41,014 nt of DNA, taken from assembly GCA_023265595.1 (NCBI GenBank), contig JAHFSU010000005.1, forward strand, positions 1-41,014, read 5' to 3'. Source of the stretch: Deltaproteobacteria bacterium (GTDB lineage: Bacteria > UBA10199 > SPLOWO2-01-44-7). Below, piece after piece: positions 1 to 7,358 of this stretch. The notes beneath the pieces are model-generated. The model was not told the DNA's origin and did not search any database. It saw only the letters and a list, made by a program, of their open reading frames with translations. Each line of letters begins with the position of its first letter. Within the stretch, counting starts at the first letter, position 1. A program made the position numbers and the translations under genes.

Positions 1-213
1 GATAAACTTCAAGGATTGGCAGAGGCATTGCTTGAATTTGAAACCTTGTCGGGCGATCACATCGACAAAGTTTTAGCGGGAGAAAAATTGATGTCGGTGG
101 ACAAGCCGGCTCCCATGCCCCCCTTTCAACCGACGGCACCAGCACCCACCACCGAGAAACCAAAAAAACAACGCATTTCTCCCGTTATCAAACCGATTCC
201 GACGAAGGCATGA
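1..213 (+). CDS. ftsH: FtsH C-terminus (partial, 5' end outside window)
   Basis: Only the last 70 codons are present, open from base 1 to TGA at 211-213. The start of the visible part (LAEALLEFETLSGDHIDKVLAGE) matches the conserved end of the FtsH peptidase domain, where a helix with an LLEyETLsgdei-type pattern closes the M41 protease. It is followed by a Pro/Lys-rich tail with no clear fold, as is common for FtsH. FtsH is a membrane-anchored hexameric ATP-dependent zinc protease that degrades misfolded membrane proteins and regulatory proteins. The stop codon is the first three bases of a TGAGCATATG palindrome. In many bacteria folP follows ftsH directly; here folP is 4 kb further on, behind an inserted block. 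The assignment rests on the short tail only, so it is good but not certain. Confidence 0.72.
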   Translation, partial: DKLQGLAEALLEFETLSGDHIDKVLAGEKLMSVDKPAPMPPFQPTAPAPTTEKPKKQRISPVIKPIPTKA

Positions 214-237
214 GCATATGGTAGCTAACATATGCTC
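212..237. repeat. Family A palindrome, copy 1
   Basis: Inverted repeat with 9-base arms GAGCATATG/CATATGCTC around GTAGCTAA. It overlaps the ftsH stop codon by two bases. First of about eleven copies in the window. Confidence 0.85.
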
Positions 238-245
238 TGACAAAT

Positions 246-274
246 GAGCATATGTTAACAGGTACAATATGCTC
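246..274. repeat. Family A palindrome, copy 2 (GTTAACAGG variant)
   Basis: Arms GAGCATATG and ATATGCTC around the variant core TTAACAGGTACA. The 29 bases are identical to the copy at 4168-4196, so the two bound the block 275-4167 as direct repeats. The last codons and stop of the minus-strand vapC lie inside this copy. Confidence 0.85.
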
Positions 275-656
275 GCAGAGGGAAATATTCCGCGATTTGA
301 ATGAAATGCTTGTCTTGATGGAGTAATGGACATTTGTCCTGAATGGCTACTGCAGCAATGAGCAAATCTGTTGCGGGCGGCATCAACCCCTTTCTTAAAA
401 GTTGAAATCCCATTTGACTTGCAAAATGCCAATGTAAATCTTCAATCGGGAGCCAAACCATGGCTTGAAATTCTTCGAAAAGTTCTTTCCATTCTTCTTT
501 GTTCCGGCTTCCCCTTAATACTTCACAATAAATTATGCCGCAGGTTGCGAGGCGCTTGCTTTTTTTGGCATCCAGAATGACCTGTGTCACAGAGGCGTTG
601 GGATGTTTGGAAAAGGACTGTATCCATGCGGAGGAATCGACCAAAAGAGGTTTCAT
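255..656 (-). CDS. vapC: VapC-type PIN-domain toxin
   Basis: This 133-aa protein is a single PIN domain, the Mg-dependent ribonuclease toxin fold of VapBC systems. The four acidic positions are visible: D7 in LLVDSSAW, E45 in IYCEVLRG, D97 in PATDLLIAA and D115 in HQDKHF. It probably cleaves tRNA or mRNA when not bound by antitoxin, although its target cannot be read from sequence. The start overlaps the stop of the upstream antitoxin by four bases (653-656), the usual translational coupling. The last four residues (YCTC) are encoded by the family A palindrome at 246-274, so the native C-terminus may have been replaced when the repeat arrived. It converges on ftsH. Confidence 0.87.
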   Translation of the reverse strand: MKPLLVDSSAWIQSFSKHPNASVTQVILDAKKSKRLATCGIIYCEVLRGSRNKEEWKELFEEFQAMVWLPIEDLHWHFASQMGFQLLRKGLMPPATDLLIAAVAIQDKCPLLHQDKHFIQIAEYFPLRAYCTC

Positions 657-856
657 CCTTTTTTCCTGGATTTCTTTAGTTCTTTGAGCGAGATGCCAAA
701 GCCTTTGCCGATACGCCCCATGAGGCGGTTTAGTTTCTTATCCCGGACATATTCCTCCATGGCGGTGACAACGGCCCCCGATTTTGTGGCGGCGCCGCTG
801 ATTTTTTGGACATTTCCGAGAAGATCTTCGGGAAGCGTAAGCAGTGTTTTTTTCAT
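653..856 (-). CDS. vapB: VapB-type antitoxin, partner of the PIN toxin
   Basis: A 67-aa protein starting MKKTLLTLPEDLL, which resembles the ribbon strand and first helix of short ribbon-helix-helix antitoxins that pair with VapC. The following helix (TKSGAVVTAMEEYVRDKKLNRL) fits the second RHH helix, and the basic tail would be the toxin-neutralising part. The reading frame extends upstream to an ATG at 914-916, and an ATG at 905-907 has a possible GGTGA Shine-Dalgarno. The start at 854-856 is preferred because the domain begins there. The stop overlaps the toxin start. The complex is expected to repress its own promoter in the AT-rich 857-1076 gap, where no clear operator was identified. Confidence 0.75.
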   Translation of the reverse strand: MKKTLLTLPEDLLGNVQKISGAATKSGAVVTAMEEYVRDKKLNRLMGRIGKGFGISLKELKKSRKKG

Positions 857-1076
857 GTTTTCAGGATGTGCCAGCGGATATCTAATGTCAATAAAAAAGA
901 TATCCATTCCGTTCACCCTGTTTTTTACGAAAATAAAAAAATATTTTATTTGGATAACCCAATGCTTTTATTGTATTTTTCTTCCTTCTTTCCTTCCGCT
1001 ACGCAACTTATTTTGAGAAACGACGATTACTACTGTAGAAGTCGATAACAAAATTTTAACAAGCAAGGAGGATGTT

Positions 1077-1913
1077 ATGGTAGGTGAAACAACAATGTTG
1101 GAGTTAGGTCAGATGTTATTGAGCGGCAATGCTAGTCTGTTGCCAGCAGCGATTGCCACTGCAAATACTTCCCAATTGTCCCATTTTGGAGAAGTAGCGG
1201 CCGCGGCAGTCATGAATTTAGACGTTGAAAAGCAAGGGGACGAAGATCCCTTTAACCTTTTAAGAGACTATAAAGAAGGCCTGTCAGAAGTGGTGGCGGG
1301 TCGAAAAGGGATAGAAGATGTGAGAGCCTCAGCCCTTAGTCTTGCACAACTTTTTGCAGCGGCACCGGCTGACGCTCTACGCAGACTGCAAAAGGATTTC
1401 GTAATGCCTGACTCCGTATCTTCAGTTTCTGTTGTTGTTAATGGCAGGGCAATGGGATCGGTGAGTACGGTGGCGGCATTGAGAGACCTTGTATTCCGTG
1501 ATTTGACCTTACTATATGAGGCCGGAGTAACCGAGTTAGAGAGAAATGGTAAGAAGCCTGTTAGACTATGGTCTCCGGTACCGCCCATTCACTATAGAAT
1601 TGATCTGACCGGTGTTGCAACGGTAGAAATTGAACTCTTTTCCGAATCTGATCAATCAATCTATGCTCCAGCCCTGGAAATGACGAGTACTCCCCGTGTA
1701 TCGATATCGATATGTGATTCTGGCCTTGATAAGATTTTGAAAGGTGTTGAGAGATATACGCTTATTAAAGATGGGAAAGGTGATGTCATTGAGGCAGAGG
1801 AGTCTGTCAGAAACGGCGACTACAAATTTTCATTTAAAAAGGCTTCTGCAATAGTGGATTCTATTTTCGAAGTCTTAGCAGAGAGTGCGGCTGAACTGGG
1901 TTTGCGTCCGTAA
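1077..1913 (+). CDS. Hypothetical protein, 278 aa
   Basis: Translation signals are excellent: AAGGAGG at 1065-1071, five bases before ATG at 1077. The product has no signal peptide and no membrane segment. The N-terminal 50 residues are Ala/Leu/Ser-rich; the middle (about 120-170) and the region around RIDLTGVATVEIELFSES look like beta-rich soluble domain sequence. No family was recognised and no catalytic motif is visible. It lies in the block between the two identical family A palindromes, divergent from vapBC and upstream of the M49-like peptidase. A family D hairpin follows 16 bases after its stop. Codon use looks more AT-rich than the nearby folP, consistent with an accessory gene. Function unknown. 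Confidence 0.72.
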   Translation: MVGETTMLELGQMLLSGNASLLPAAIATANTSQLSHFGEVAAAAVMNLDVEKQGDEDPFNLLRDYKEGLSEVVAGRKGIEDVRASALSLAQLFAAAPADALRRLQKDFVMPDSVSSVSVVVNGRAMGSVSTVAALRDLVFRDLTLLYEAGVTELERNGKKPVRLWSPVPPIHYRIDLTGVATVEIELFSESDQSIYAPALEMTSTPRVSISICDSGLDKILKGVERYTLIKDGKGDVIEAEESVRNGDYKFSFKKASAIVDSIFEVLAESAAELGLRP

Positions 1914-1929
1914 AAGGTTTTAATCTACG

Positions 1930-2011
1930 AGGAGCCGCCTGCCCGCCGGTAGTGTGGCGGGGATATTTCATGAGGTATCCCCTCCATACAGCCGGCGGGC
2001 AGGTGGCTCCT
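1930..2011. repeat. Family D inverted repeat, full copy
   Basis: Arms AGGAGCCGCCTGCCCGCCGG (1930-1949) and its reverse complement with one mismatch (1992-2011). A second inner stem GGGGATA/TATCCCC fits between them. There is no T-tract on the + strand. Half copies occur at 23276 and 29331. It may double as a transcript-end structure for the preceding gene. Confidence 0.85.
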
Positions 2012-2057
2012 TATAAATTGATTCAAATCCATTGACTTTATTTTACAATAAAAGTAG

Positions 2058-4169
2058 ATGGTCGCCCTCATGAATCCTATTGGCGCTACTTTCCAGACAG
2101 CAATCTTCTCCTATGTCGGACTCTGCAACACCGCCGACGAAGCGGCTACTTTTTTGGCAGCCAACCCTGTTTACGATCCAACCGATCCCGTTCGTGAGTT
2201 AGAAACCCTTCTTCAAACAAGACCCCCTGCGGAAACATGGCAGGCGATAGCGGCCCGGTTTCGGGATAAACTGACCACCATCGGTTCAAACGCAACCCCT
2301 TCCTCAGAAGAAATGCTGCGGACCGAGAGGGCCGTGGCGCTGAGAGCATGGGGGGTTCCAAATCCGATCGAGGCGGCACGGCTTGAGGAGGCATTGAGAC
2401 TTAAAATTCCCTTGAGCCCCGAGGCGCCCGAGGTGGCACAAAGATTCTTCATCATCGCCAGGACCAATGAACTTTTGTTGGCCGACGTTCCCAATGCCAC
2501 CGATGTGGCAAGGCTGGAACAACAATGGGGGTTTAAACTCGATCTGGACCCAAGCAAAATCGAGGCGCGCGCAAAAGAATTGAGGAGCCTTTTTTCTTTC
2601 GTAACCCTGCCGGTGCCGGCCGCCTTTGACCTGCTCCCTCTCCGCCAAAAAGAGGCGATCATTAAAGTGGCCCGGGCCATGCGTCTGCTCAATGTTCCTT
2701 ATCGCTTACAGAGCAATGCCTATGGAGCGATTTTTGAAAAATTGGTGATGAACACCCCCGCATTGGCCCCTCTGCGTGAATATTATGTCCGATTTGGCGG
2801 CGTTTATAATTTTCTCAAGCCCGATGAGAACAGAAAGCCGCACAGTTTTCTCCCCGGCATGGAACAAATTGCCAGATACCCCGGCGGCGGGTTTTATCCG
2901 TACGGGATGACCGAAGAACAATTTCGTGAGCATATCCCAGCAGGCTCTTCCCTTGATAGAGAGATGAGGGTGCTTTTCCGTTTTAATGAAACAGGCGAAC
3001 TTGTCGCCATCCCCTTTTCCAAGGCTTATGCAGAATGGCTGCAACCCGCAGCGGAGCTTCTGGAGGAAGCCGCAGCGCTAATCGAACAAGAGAATCCGAA
3101 GATGGCCGTCTATCTCCGCTCTTCAGCCAGAGCCTTCCGCACCAACGATTTTCGGGATAACGATCTCACATGGCTTCAACTGACGGATGGACCGCTTGAT
3201 GCCAATGTCGGCGCCGTGGAACAATACATGGATGCCCTCCGCGGCTATATGGCCCAGTTTACCGGCACCATTCAGGTAAAAGATCCCGAATTGGAGAAAA
3301 AACTCTTTGCACTCAAAGAGGCTTATCCCGAATTGGAAGAAAATCTGCCGGTCCCAGCAAAATATAAAAAACCGAGGGCCCAGCGCATCCCGCCCCCCGT
3401 GTCTGTGGTCAATGTGATTTACGGTTCTGGCGATGATGTTTCCGGCGAGGGGATTGCCGTTGCCTACAACCGCCCGAATGATGAAGGAGTGCGTAGCAAA
3501 GGAATCCGCATTGTCCTCATGCAAAATCTTTATGATGCCCGCACCAAAGATGCGGTGGGTAAAAAATTGACGGAACTGGCCATCGATCCCTCACAACAGT
3601 CTTTGGCTACCTCCGAAGGGGGAATTTTGTCGATCTTTTTCCATGAAGAGGCGCACGGCAACGCCATTGAATATGTGCTCGGGACAAACAATCCTGCGAC
3701 ACAAGCGTTGGGAGAAATTGGGAGATCTTTTGAAGAGCTCCGTGCCGATGTGGTGGGGCTCCATAATGCCAAAACCGCTTTTGATTTGGGATTGATTTCG
3801 GGGCAGACGCTGCATGAAATTTATGTCAGCCAGATTCGCAGAGAGATAGGTATTTTGCGCAAGGGAATTGCGGGCGCACATGCCCGCGGGGCCTTGGTAA
3901 TCCTCAACTATCTACAAAATGCCGGCGCCATTGCCATCGATCCTGAAACAGGGATGACAAAAGTCGATTTGGAAAAAATGCCGTCTGTCATTGCCGAGTT
4001 CTCCGCTCTACTGATTACGATCAAGGGCGACGGCAATAAAAAAGTCGCGGAGGCTCTGTATGAACGCTGGGGTCAAACCCCGCCGGTTGGTCTCCAATTT
4101 ATTTATGATGCCATGCAAGATCTTCCGGTCGACAGCCTCATCCGTTTTGCCTTCGATGACAAGATATGA
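2058..4169 (+). CDS. M49-like zinc metallopeptidase (dipeptidyl-peptidase III-related)
   Basis: A 703-aa protein, the usual length of dipeptidyl-peptidase III. Two metal-site motifs appear in the right order and spacing: H529-EEA-H533 (HEXXH), and EELRAD at 559-564, which corresponds to the EECRAE motif that supplies the third ligand. The preceding AYNRPNDEGVRSKG segment also resembles the region before the M49 active site. Most M49 enzymes have a six-residue HEXXGH motif; the five-residue form is known from some bacterial members such as the Caldithrix enzyme. No signal peptide is seen, so it should be cytosolic and cleave dipeptides from oligopeptide N-termini. ATG 2070 is an alternative start; neither has a strong Shine-Dalgarno. 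The TGA stop is formed by the family A palindrome at 4168. Confidence 0.66.
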   Translation: MVALMNPIGATFQTAIFSYVGLCNTADEAATFLAANPVYDPTDPVRELETLLQTRPPAETWQAIAARFRDKLTTIGSNATPSSEEMLRTERAVALRAWGVPNPIEAARLEEALRLKIPLSPEAPEVAQRFFIIARTNELLLADVPNATDVARLEQQWGFKLDLDPSKIEARAKELRSLFSFVTLPVPAAFDLLPLRQKEAIIKVARAMRLLNVPYRLQSNAYGAIFEKLVMNTPALAPLREYYVRFGGVYNFLKPDENRKPHSFLPGMEQIARYPGGGFYPYGMTEEQFREHIPAGSSLDREMRVLFRFNETGELVAIPFSKAYAEWLQPAAELLEEAAALIEQENPKMAVYLRSSARAFRTNDFRDNDLTWLQLTDGPLDANVGAVEQYMDALRGYMAQFTGTIQVKDPELEKKLFALKEAYPELEENLPVPAKYKKPRAQRIPPPVSVVNVIYGSGDDVSGEGIAVAYNRPNDEGVRSKGIRIVLMQNLYDARTKDAVGKKLTELAIDPSQQSLATSEGGILSIFFHEEAHGNAIEYVLGTNNPATQALGEIGRSFEELRADVVGLHNAKTAFDLGLISGQTLHEIYVSQIRREIGILRKGIAGAHARGALVILNYLQNAGAIAIDPETGMTKVDLEKMPSVIAEFSALLITIKGDGNKKVAEALYERWGQTPPVGLQFIYDAMQDLPVDSLIRFAFDDKI

Positions 4170-4196
4170 GCATATGTTAACAGGTACAATATGCTC
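4168..4196. repeat. Family A palindrome, copy 3 (identical to copy 2)
   Basis: The same 29 bases as 246-274. It overlaps the stop codon of the M49-like gene (4167-4169) and contains the ATG at 4191 that opens the folP frame, so it joins two genes. Confidence 0.88.
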
Positions 4197-5012
4197 TCCA
4201 ATATGTTCTTAACTCCCAAAATCATAGGTATTCTCAATGTGACGCCGGACTCCTTCTCGGATGGGGGGCTTTTTGTCGATGGCAAGCATGCGGTGGCGCG
4301 GGCACTTCAGATGGAAAAAGAGGGGGCACACATCATCGATATCGGCGGGGAGTCGAGCCGGCCAGGGGCCCAGCCGGTTTCGGTTGAAGAGGAATTGGGA
4401 CGGGTGATTCCGGTTATTCGAGAGTTGCGACGCCGATCGCCTATTGCCATTTCCGTGGACACGCAAAAATCGATTGTCGCCGCGCGTGCCATCGAGGTCG
4501 GCGCCACGATGATCAACGACATTACTGCGGGATTGGGTGATCCCAAAATGTTTTTCGTTGCGGCAAAATTCGGTGTGTCGATTTGTCTGATGCACATGAA
4601 AGGAACGCCGCAAACGATGCAGGCCAGCCCGCATTACGATGATGTGGTGGGTGAGGTGAAACAATTTTTGGCGAGTCGCATTGCGGCGGCCCTGCAGGCG
4701 GGTATTGCCAAAGAAAAAATTATTATTGATCCGGGACTCGGTTTTGGAAAACGTCTCGAAGATAACATCGCCCTTTTGAAAAATTGCGACCACTTTTTGG
4801 AATTGGGATGCCCCATTCTGATCGGCGTTTCGCGCAAATCATTTATCGGGCAAATCACCGGCGCGCCGGTGGAAGAGCGCCTGCCGGGAAGTTTGGCCGC
4901 CGCCGCCATCGCCCTCCAAAAAGGGGCCTCCATTTTCCGCGTCCACGATGTCGCCGCTACAAAACAGTTTTTAACTACCACACTGGTACCCCATGGTTCT
5001 GCTTTTAGGTAG
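4191..5012 (+). CDS. folP: Dihydropteroate synthase
   Basis: Condenses p-aminobenzoate with 6-hydroxymethyl-dihydropterin diphosphate to give dihydropteroate in folate synthesis; cytosolic TIM barrel. Family signatures are clear: GILNVTPDSFSDGG near the N-terminus, DIGGESSRPGA, SVDTQKS, NDITAG, the lysine loop DPGLGFGK, and GVSRKSF. About 270 aa, normal length. The ATG at 4191 lies inside the family A palindrome; ATG 4203 (MFLTPKIIG) is an alternative and probably closer to the ancestral start. The C-terminal DVAATKQFLTT is repeated, with only synonymous differences, in a relic at 5925. The sulfonamide-target function is expected to be intact. The cdaA/glmM genes that often follow folP are absent here. 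Confidence 0.95.
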   Translation: MLSNMFLTPKIIGILNVTPDSFSDGGLFVDGKHAVARALQMEKEGAHIIDIGGESSRPGAQPVSVEEELGRVIPVIRELRRRSPIAISVDTQKSIVAARAIEVGATMINDITAGLGDPKMFFVAAKFGVSICLMHMKGTPQTMQASPHYDDVVGEVKQFLASRIAAALQAGIAKEKIIIDPGLGFGKRLEDNIALLKNCDHFLELGCPILIGVSRKSFIGQITGAPVEERLPGSLAAAAIALQKGASIFRVHDVAATKQFLTTTLVPHGSAFR

Positions 5013-5045
5013 CAACTTATTTGGAGGGGGGACGATAATAGCTCC

Positions 5046-5732
5046 GTGGAAAAGATCATCCCGACAAATAGCCATTTGGATGCTTATGCCGGTTTCAGTT
5101 CCGGCGAAGGGACTTGTGAACCGGTTCTTATTGATAACCGGGAGAAGAATTTAGGGTGTTACAATCATGAGGATATTTATACGGTTGTTTCACCTTTGGC
5201 GGCCACATCTATTGAAAGTGAACCCTTCAATCGCAATGAATGTATTATGGCAAGGCTGTTGCTTTTTGCCACAACCCTAACGGAGGGGGGAGGAATCACC
5301 GCTTTTATTTCTGGGCCGATAGCTGCTATTGGAGAAAAAAATCCAAAATGGATTGGTGTGGGTGCTTTAGGGCTTTTTTTAAGCAAGGCGATCATTCATG
5401 GTTACACCGGTTGGGGTTTGCATCCCTTATCCACACTTGCCGCTGTCGAAAACGTTCGAGAAAAATGTGGCCCTCCCAAAGCGAAATTGCGCCAAAAGGC
5501 TGGAGAATATGTAAAACCAGCGCCCTTGCCAGCATTGGAACCGATTCCTTCCCGTCATTTCAGGATACGGGATGACGTTGTCATCAAGCCGGAGACAATT
5601 GTGCCTGCCGCAGGTTTGACATTAGGGATGCTATTTTTGTTCCGGCTTTCACCCAGTTTAGCATTGGCAAACTCCTTTATAGCTACTCCTTTGCAGTCTT
5701 TTGCCGATCCGCAAGTTCCGGAAATTTTTTGA
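5046..5732 (+). CDS. Hypothetical protein with hydrophobic segments, 228 aa
   Basis: GTG start at 5046, with a purine-rich GGAGGGGGG about 13 bases upstream, which is a long spacing. The protein has hydrophobic stretches at roughly residues 68-95 (LLLFATTLTEGG...), 101-118 (IGVGALGLFLSKAI) and 190-212 (VPAAGLTLGMLFLFRL). It may be a small membrane protein, but the Gly/Pro-rich linkers are not typical of a transporter. No family recognised. It lies between folP and a MITE-like element, and may belong to the same inserted material, since a folP 3' relic follows 200 bases later. Coding status is moderately supported by length and lack of a better frame. Confidence 0.5.
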   Translation: MEKIIPTNSHLDAYAGFSSGEGTCEPVLIDNREKNLGCYNHEDIYTVVSPLAATSIESEPFNRNECIMARLLLFATTLTEGGGITAFISGPIAAIGEKNPKWIGVGALGLFLSKAIIHGYTGWGLHPLSTLAAVENVREKCGPPKAKLRQKAGEYVKPAPLPALEPIPSRHFRIRDDVVIKPETIVPAAGLTLGMLFLFRLSPSLALANSFIATPLQSFADPQVPEIF

Positions 5733-5745
5733 GATAGCAGGTACG

Positions 5746-5901
5746 GCCCCCGCAAAACAAAATGACGGTTTTTTTAAAGTAGTCATTGCGACCCCGAGCT
5801 TGTCGAGGGGGAAGCAATCTCCCTTTGAAATCAATTAGATTGCTTCGTCGCTAACGTTCCTCGCAATGACACCCTAATCGGACATTTTGTTTTGCGGGGG
5901 C
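5746..5901. mobile_element. Family E MITE-like element (156 bp)
   Basis: Terminal inverted repeats of 21 bases, beginning GCCCCCGCAAAACAAAATGAC at the left and its complement with one mismatch at 5881-5901. Inside is a second inverted pair, CATTGCGA.../...TCGCAATG, with AGATTGCTTCGTCGC in between. There is no ORF, so mobilisation would need a transposase in trans. A right-end copy stands alone at 7316-7336. Both copies are followed by a family A-like sequence. Confidence 0.7.
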
Positions 5902-5905
5902 TATA

Positions 5906-5922
5906 GCAGCTACCATATGCTC
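5906..5922. repeat. Family A half-palindrome, copy 4
   Basis: GCAGCTACCATATGCTC, the right half of the full 29-bp element. It directly abuts the MITE-like element on the left and the folP relic on the right. Confidence 0.75.
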
Positions 5923-5924
5923 TT

Positions 5925-5984
5925 GACGTCGCCGCCACCAAACAATTTCTAACGACATATGGATTCCGGCTTTCGCCGGAATGA
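5925..5984 (+). pseudogene. Relic of a second folP 3' end
   Basis: Codons 5925-5957 read DVAATKQFLTT, the same eleven residues as the C-terminus of folP at 4948-4980. The two DNA segments differ at seven of 33 positions, all synonymous. The frame then runs through a GGATTCCGGCTTTCGCCGGAATGAC-type repeat (YGFRLSPE) to TGA at 5982-5984. No upstream folP sequence remains; a family A half-palindrome ends two bases before it. This is best read as the tail of a diverged folP copy, or of the ancestral gene end left behind by recombination. Confidence 0.7.
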
Positions 5985-5992
5985 CAAAGATC

Positions 5993-6008
5993 TATGTTAC
6001 CTGTTAAC
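5993..6008. repeat. Family A fragment, copy 5 (decayed)
   Basis: TATGTTACCTGTTAAC matches the inner part of the GTTAACAGG variant in reverse orientation. Arms are degraded. Confidence 0.5.
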
Positions 6009-6064
6009 CTAAGTCGTTAAAAAACTTGCCTTTTGGGCCCCTTTTTTGTTAGCCCATCGATTCT

Positions 6065-7159
6065 ATGTTTGCCTCTCCTGTCTCTGTGCCGTTTGGGTTT
6101 ACGCTTTGGATCGATTTTGGAAATGTTGCGGCCGTAACACGCCATCTGATGAACGGTTGTGGCAAGGGGACCGATATCTCCCCTGCATGGAAACAGACAG
6201 CGGAAACCTTGAGCGAGGGAGAGGTGGCATGGGTGCAAGCGACAAAAGAGGGCGATTGGAAAAAAACCGTTGCGGCGGCGGCGCGTGTCGCCCCCTCCTT
6301 TGCAGAGGCCATGCGGCTTTTGCAGGGGAAAATCGCCGTTGCCGGAAAGGGGGATGATTGGGAGCCGGTCTTGTGGGAGGCTGTTTGGGAGAGGACCGTG
6401 CAGGTCTTTTTTCAAAAGGGAGAGTCGTATGTTAGCGTTGCTGATGCCTTGCGAAGCGTCGGTCTGGACCCTTTCCCGGAGAACAGAAGGGATCTGCAAC
6501 TCCATGTGCAACAGTGGCATCCGGGAGCTTTGCGTCATGTGACCATCCGCCCCATCCTCCATTTTTTTGACGATGAAAACCGTAGCCGATTTAAGGAAAT
6601 TTTATTGGCAATGCTGAAAGAGGCCGTGGAGGAGGAACAAAAATGGACTAAACCGGAATTGATGCGGGAAGCATTGAAGCGGATGGGGTTTGCTAATCCC
6701 CCCTCCTCAATCATTGTAGATCAAGCTATCGACTGGGTTTTGGATAACAATATGGAACTATGGAAGCAGGTGAGACGACATGGGAGTCAACAGGTAGGGT
6801 CTGTGAATAAACTTCCATCCCTGTCTGAGGGGGATCGGAAAAGGCTACGCAAGGCGATCGTTTTCATTTTGGAAAGGTATCTACAAGAGAAAGGGAAGTT
6901 ACCCCCAATAACCCTGCTGAAACTGTCTCAACTCTTGGCTGCGGAGGAGACGACAGCACCCATCATGAGGCGGTACCACGTTGCCGAGTGGGAAAAGCTG
7001 CCGAGCTACATGGAGCGTCATCCGTTGCAGGAGATGTTGGTCGCGGTTTGGAAATGGTTAAATGCTCCCGCGCCAATATTGCCAGATCCCAGTCGCCGGA
7101 AGGTCCTCCATTTCAATGCTTGGCGTTCCCTCGAAAAATCCCAGGGGAACGTCCCCTGA
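6065..7159 (+). CDS. Hypothetical protein, 364 aa
   Basis: A soluble, mainly alpha-helical protein rich in Trp, Glu and Lys (EVAWVQATKEGDWKKT, DDWEPVLWEAVWERT). No signal peptide, apart from a mildly hydrophobic first 25 residues (MFASPVSVPFGFTLWIDFGNVAAV) lacking a typical cleavage site. No domain recognised. The ATG at 6065 has no clear Shine-Dalgarno; the true start may be further in. It lies in an accessory stretch between repeat clusters and is followed by a family A relic, a 52-bp palindrome and an E-element end. The long open frame over 1 kb with plausible amino-acid composition supports it being a gene; function unknown. Confidence 0.6.
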   Translation: MFASPVSVPFGFTLWIDFGNVAAVTRHLMNGCGKGTDISPAWKQTAETLSEGEVAWVQATKEGDWKKTVAAAARVAPSFAEAMRLLQGKIAVAGKGDDWEPVLWEAVWERTVQVFFQKGESYVSVADALRSVGLDPFPENRRDLQLHVQQWHPGALRHVTIRPILHFFDDENRSRFKEILLAMLKEAVEEEQKWTKPELMREALKRMGFANPPSSIIVDQAIDWVLDNNMELWKQVRRHGSQQVGSVNKLPSLSEGDRKRLRKAIVFILERYLQEKGKLPPITLLKLSQLLAAEETTAPIMRRYHVAEWEKLPSYMERHPLQEMLVAVWKWLNAPAPILPDPSRRKVLHFNAWRSLEKSQGNVP

Positions 7160-7172
7160 TAGAATGTGATAG

Positions 7173-7190
7173 AATGTTACCTGTTAACAT
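7173..7190. repeat. Family A fragment, copy 6 (decayed)
   Basis: ATGTTACCTGTTAACAT, an imperfect palindrome sharing the ACCTGTTAAC core of copies 2, 3 and 5. Confidence 0.5.
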
Positions 7191-7235
7191 ACGTTGCAGC
7201 ATGGGGCCGCTATTTTCTGCATTATGGTATTTCAG

Positions 7236-7287
7236 CCTACTTTCTACCTGGTAGAAAAGGGCCCTTTTCTACCAGGTAGAAAGTAGG
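7236..7287. repeat. Family B: perfect 52-bp palindrome (RAYT-type REP pair)
   Basis: The 26 bases at 7236-7261 are the exact reverse complement of 7262-7287. Each arm contains the self-complementary core CTACCTGGTAG. The same core surrounds the RAYT transposase gene at 37367-37978. The layout (two REP cores facing each other with a short centre) is that of a REPIN. The remainder of the 7160-7358 gap is the A relic before it and the E-element end after it. Confidence 0.88.
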
Positions 7288-7315
7288 GTCGCAATGACAG
7301 CCCATGATAAAATCG

Positions 7316-7336
7316 GTCATTTTGTTTTGCGGGGGC
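7316..7336. repeat. Family E solo right end
   Basis: GTCATTTTGTTTTGCGGGGGC, the perfect complement of the left terminal repeat at 5746-5766. It is preceded by TCGCAATGACA, as in the full element; the left part is missing. Confidence 0.7.
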
Positions 7337-7358
7337 TATACCCCATGCAATGCTCTGG

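Noticed and set aside
2146-2692. Minus-strand ORFs over the M49-like gene
   Set aside because: No conserved motifs and no Shine-Dalgarno; they lie within a longer supported coding frame.
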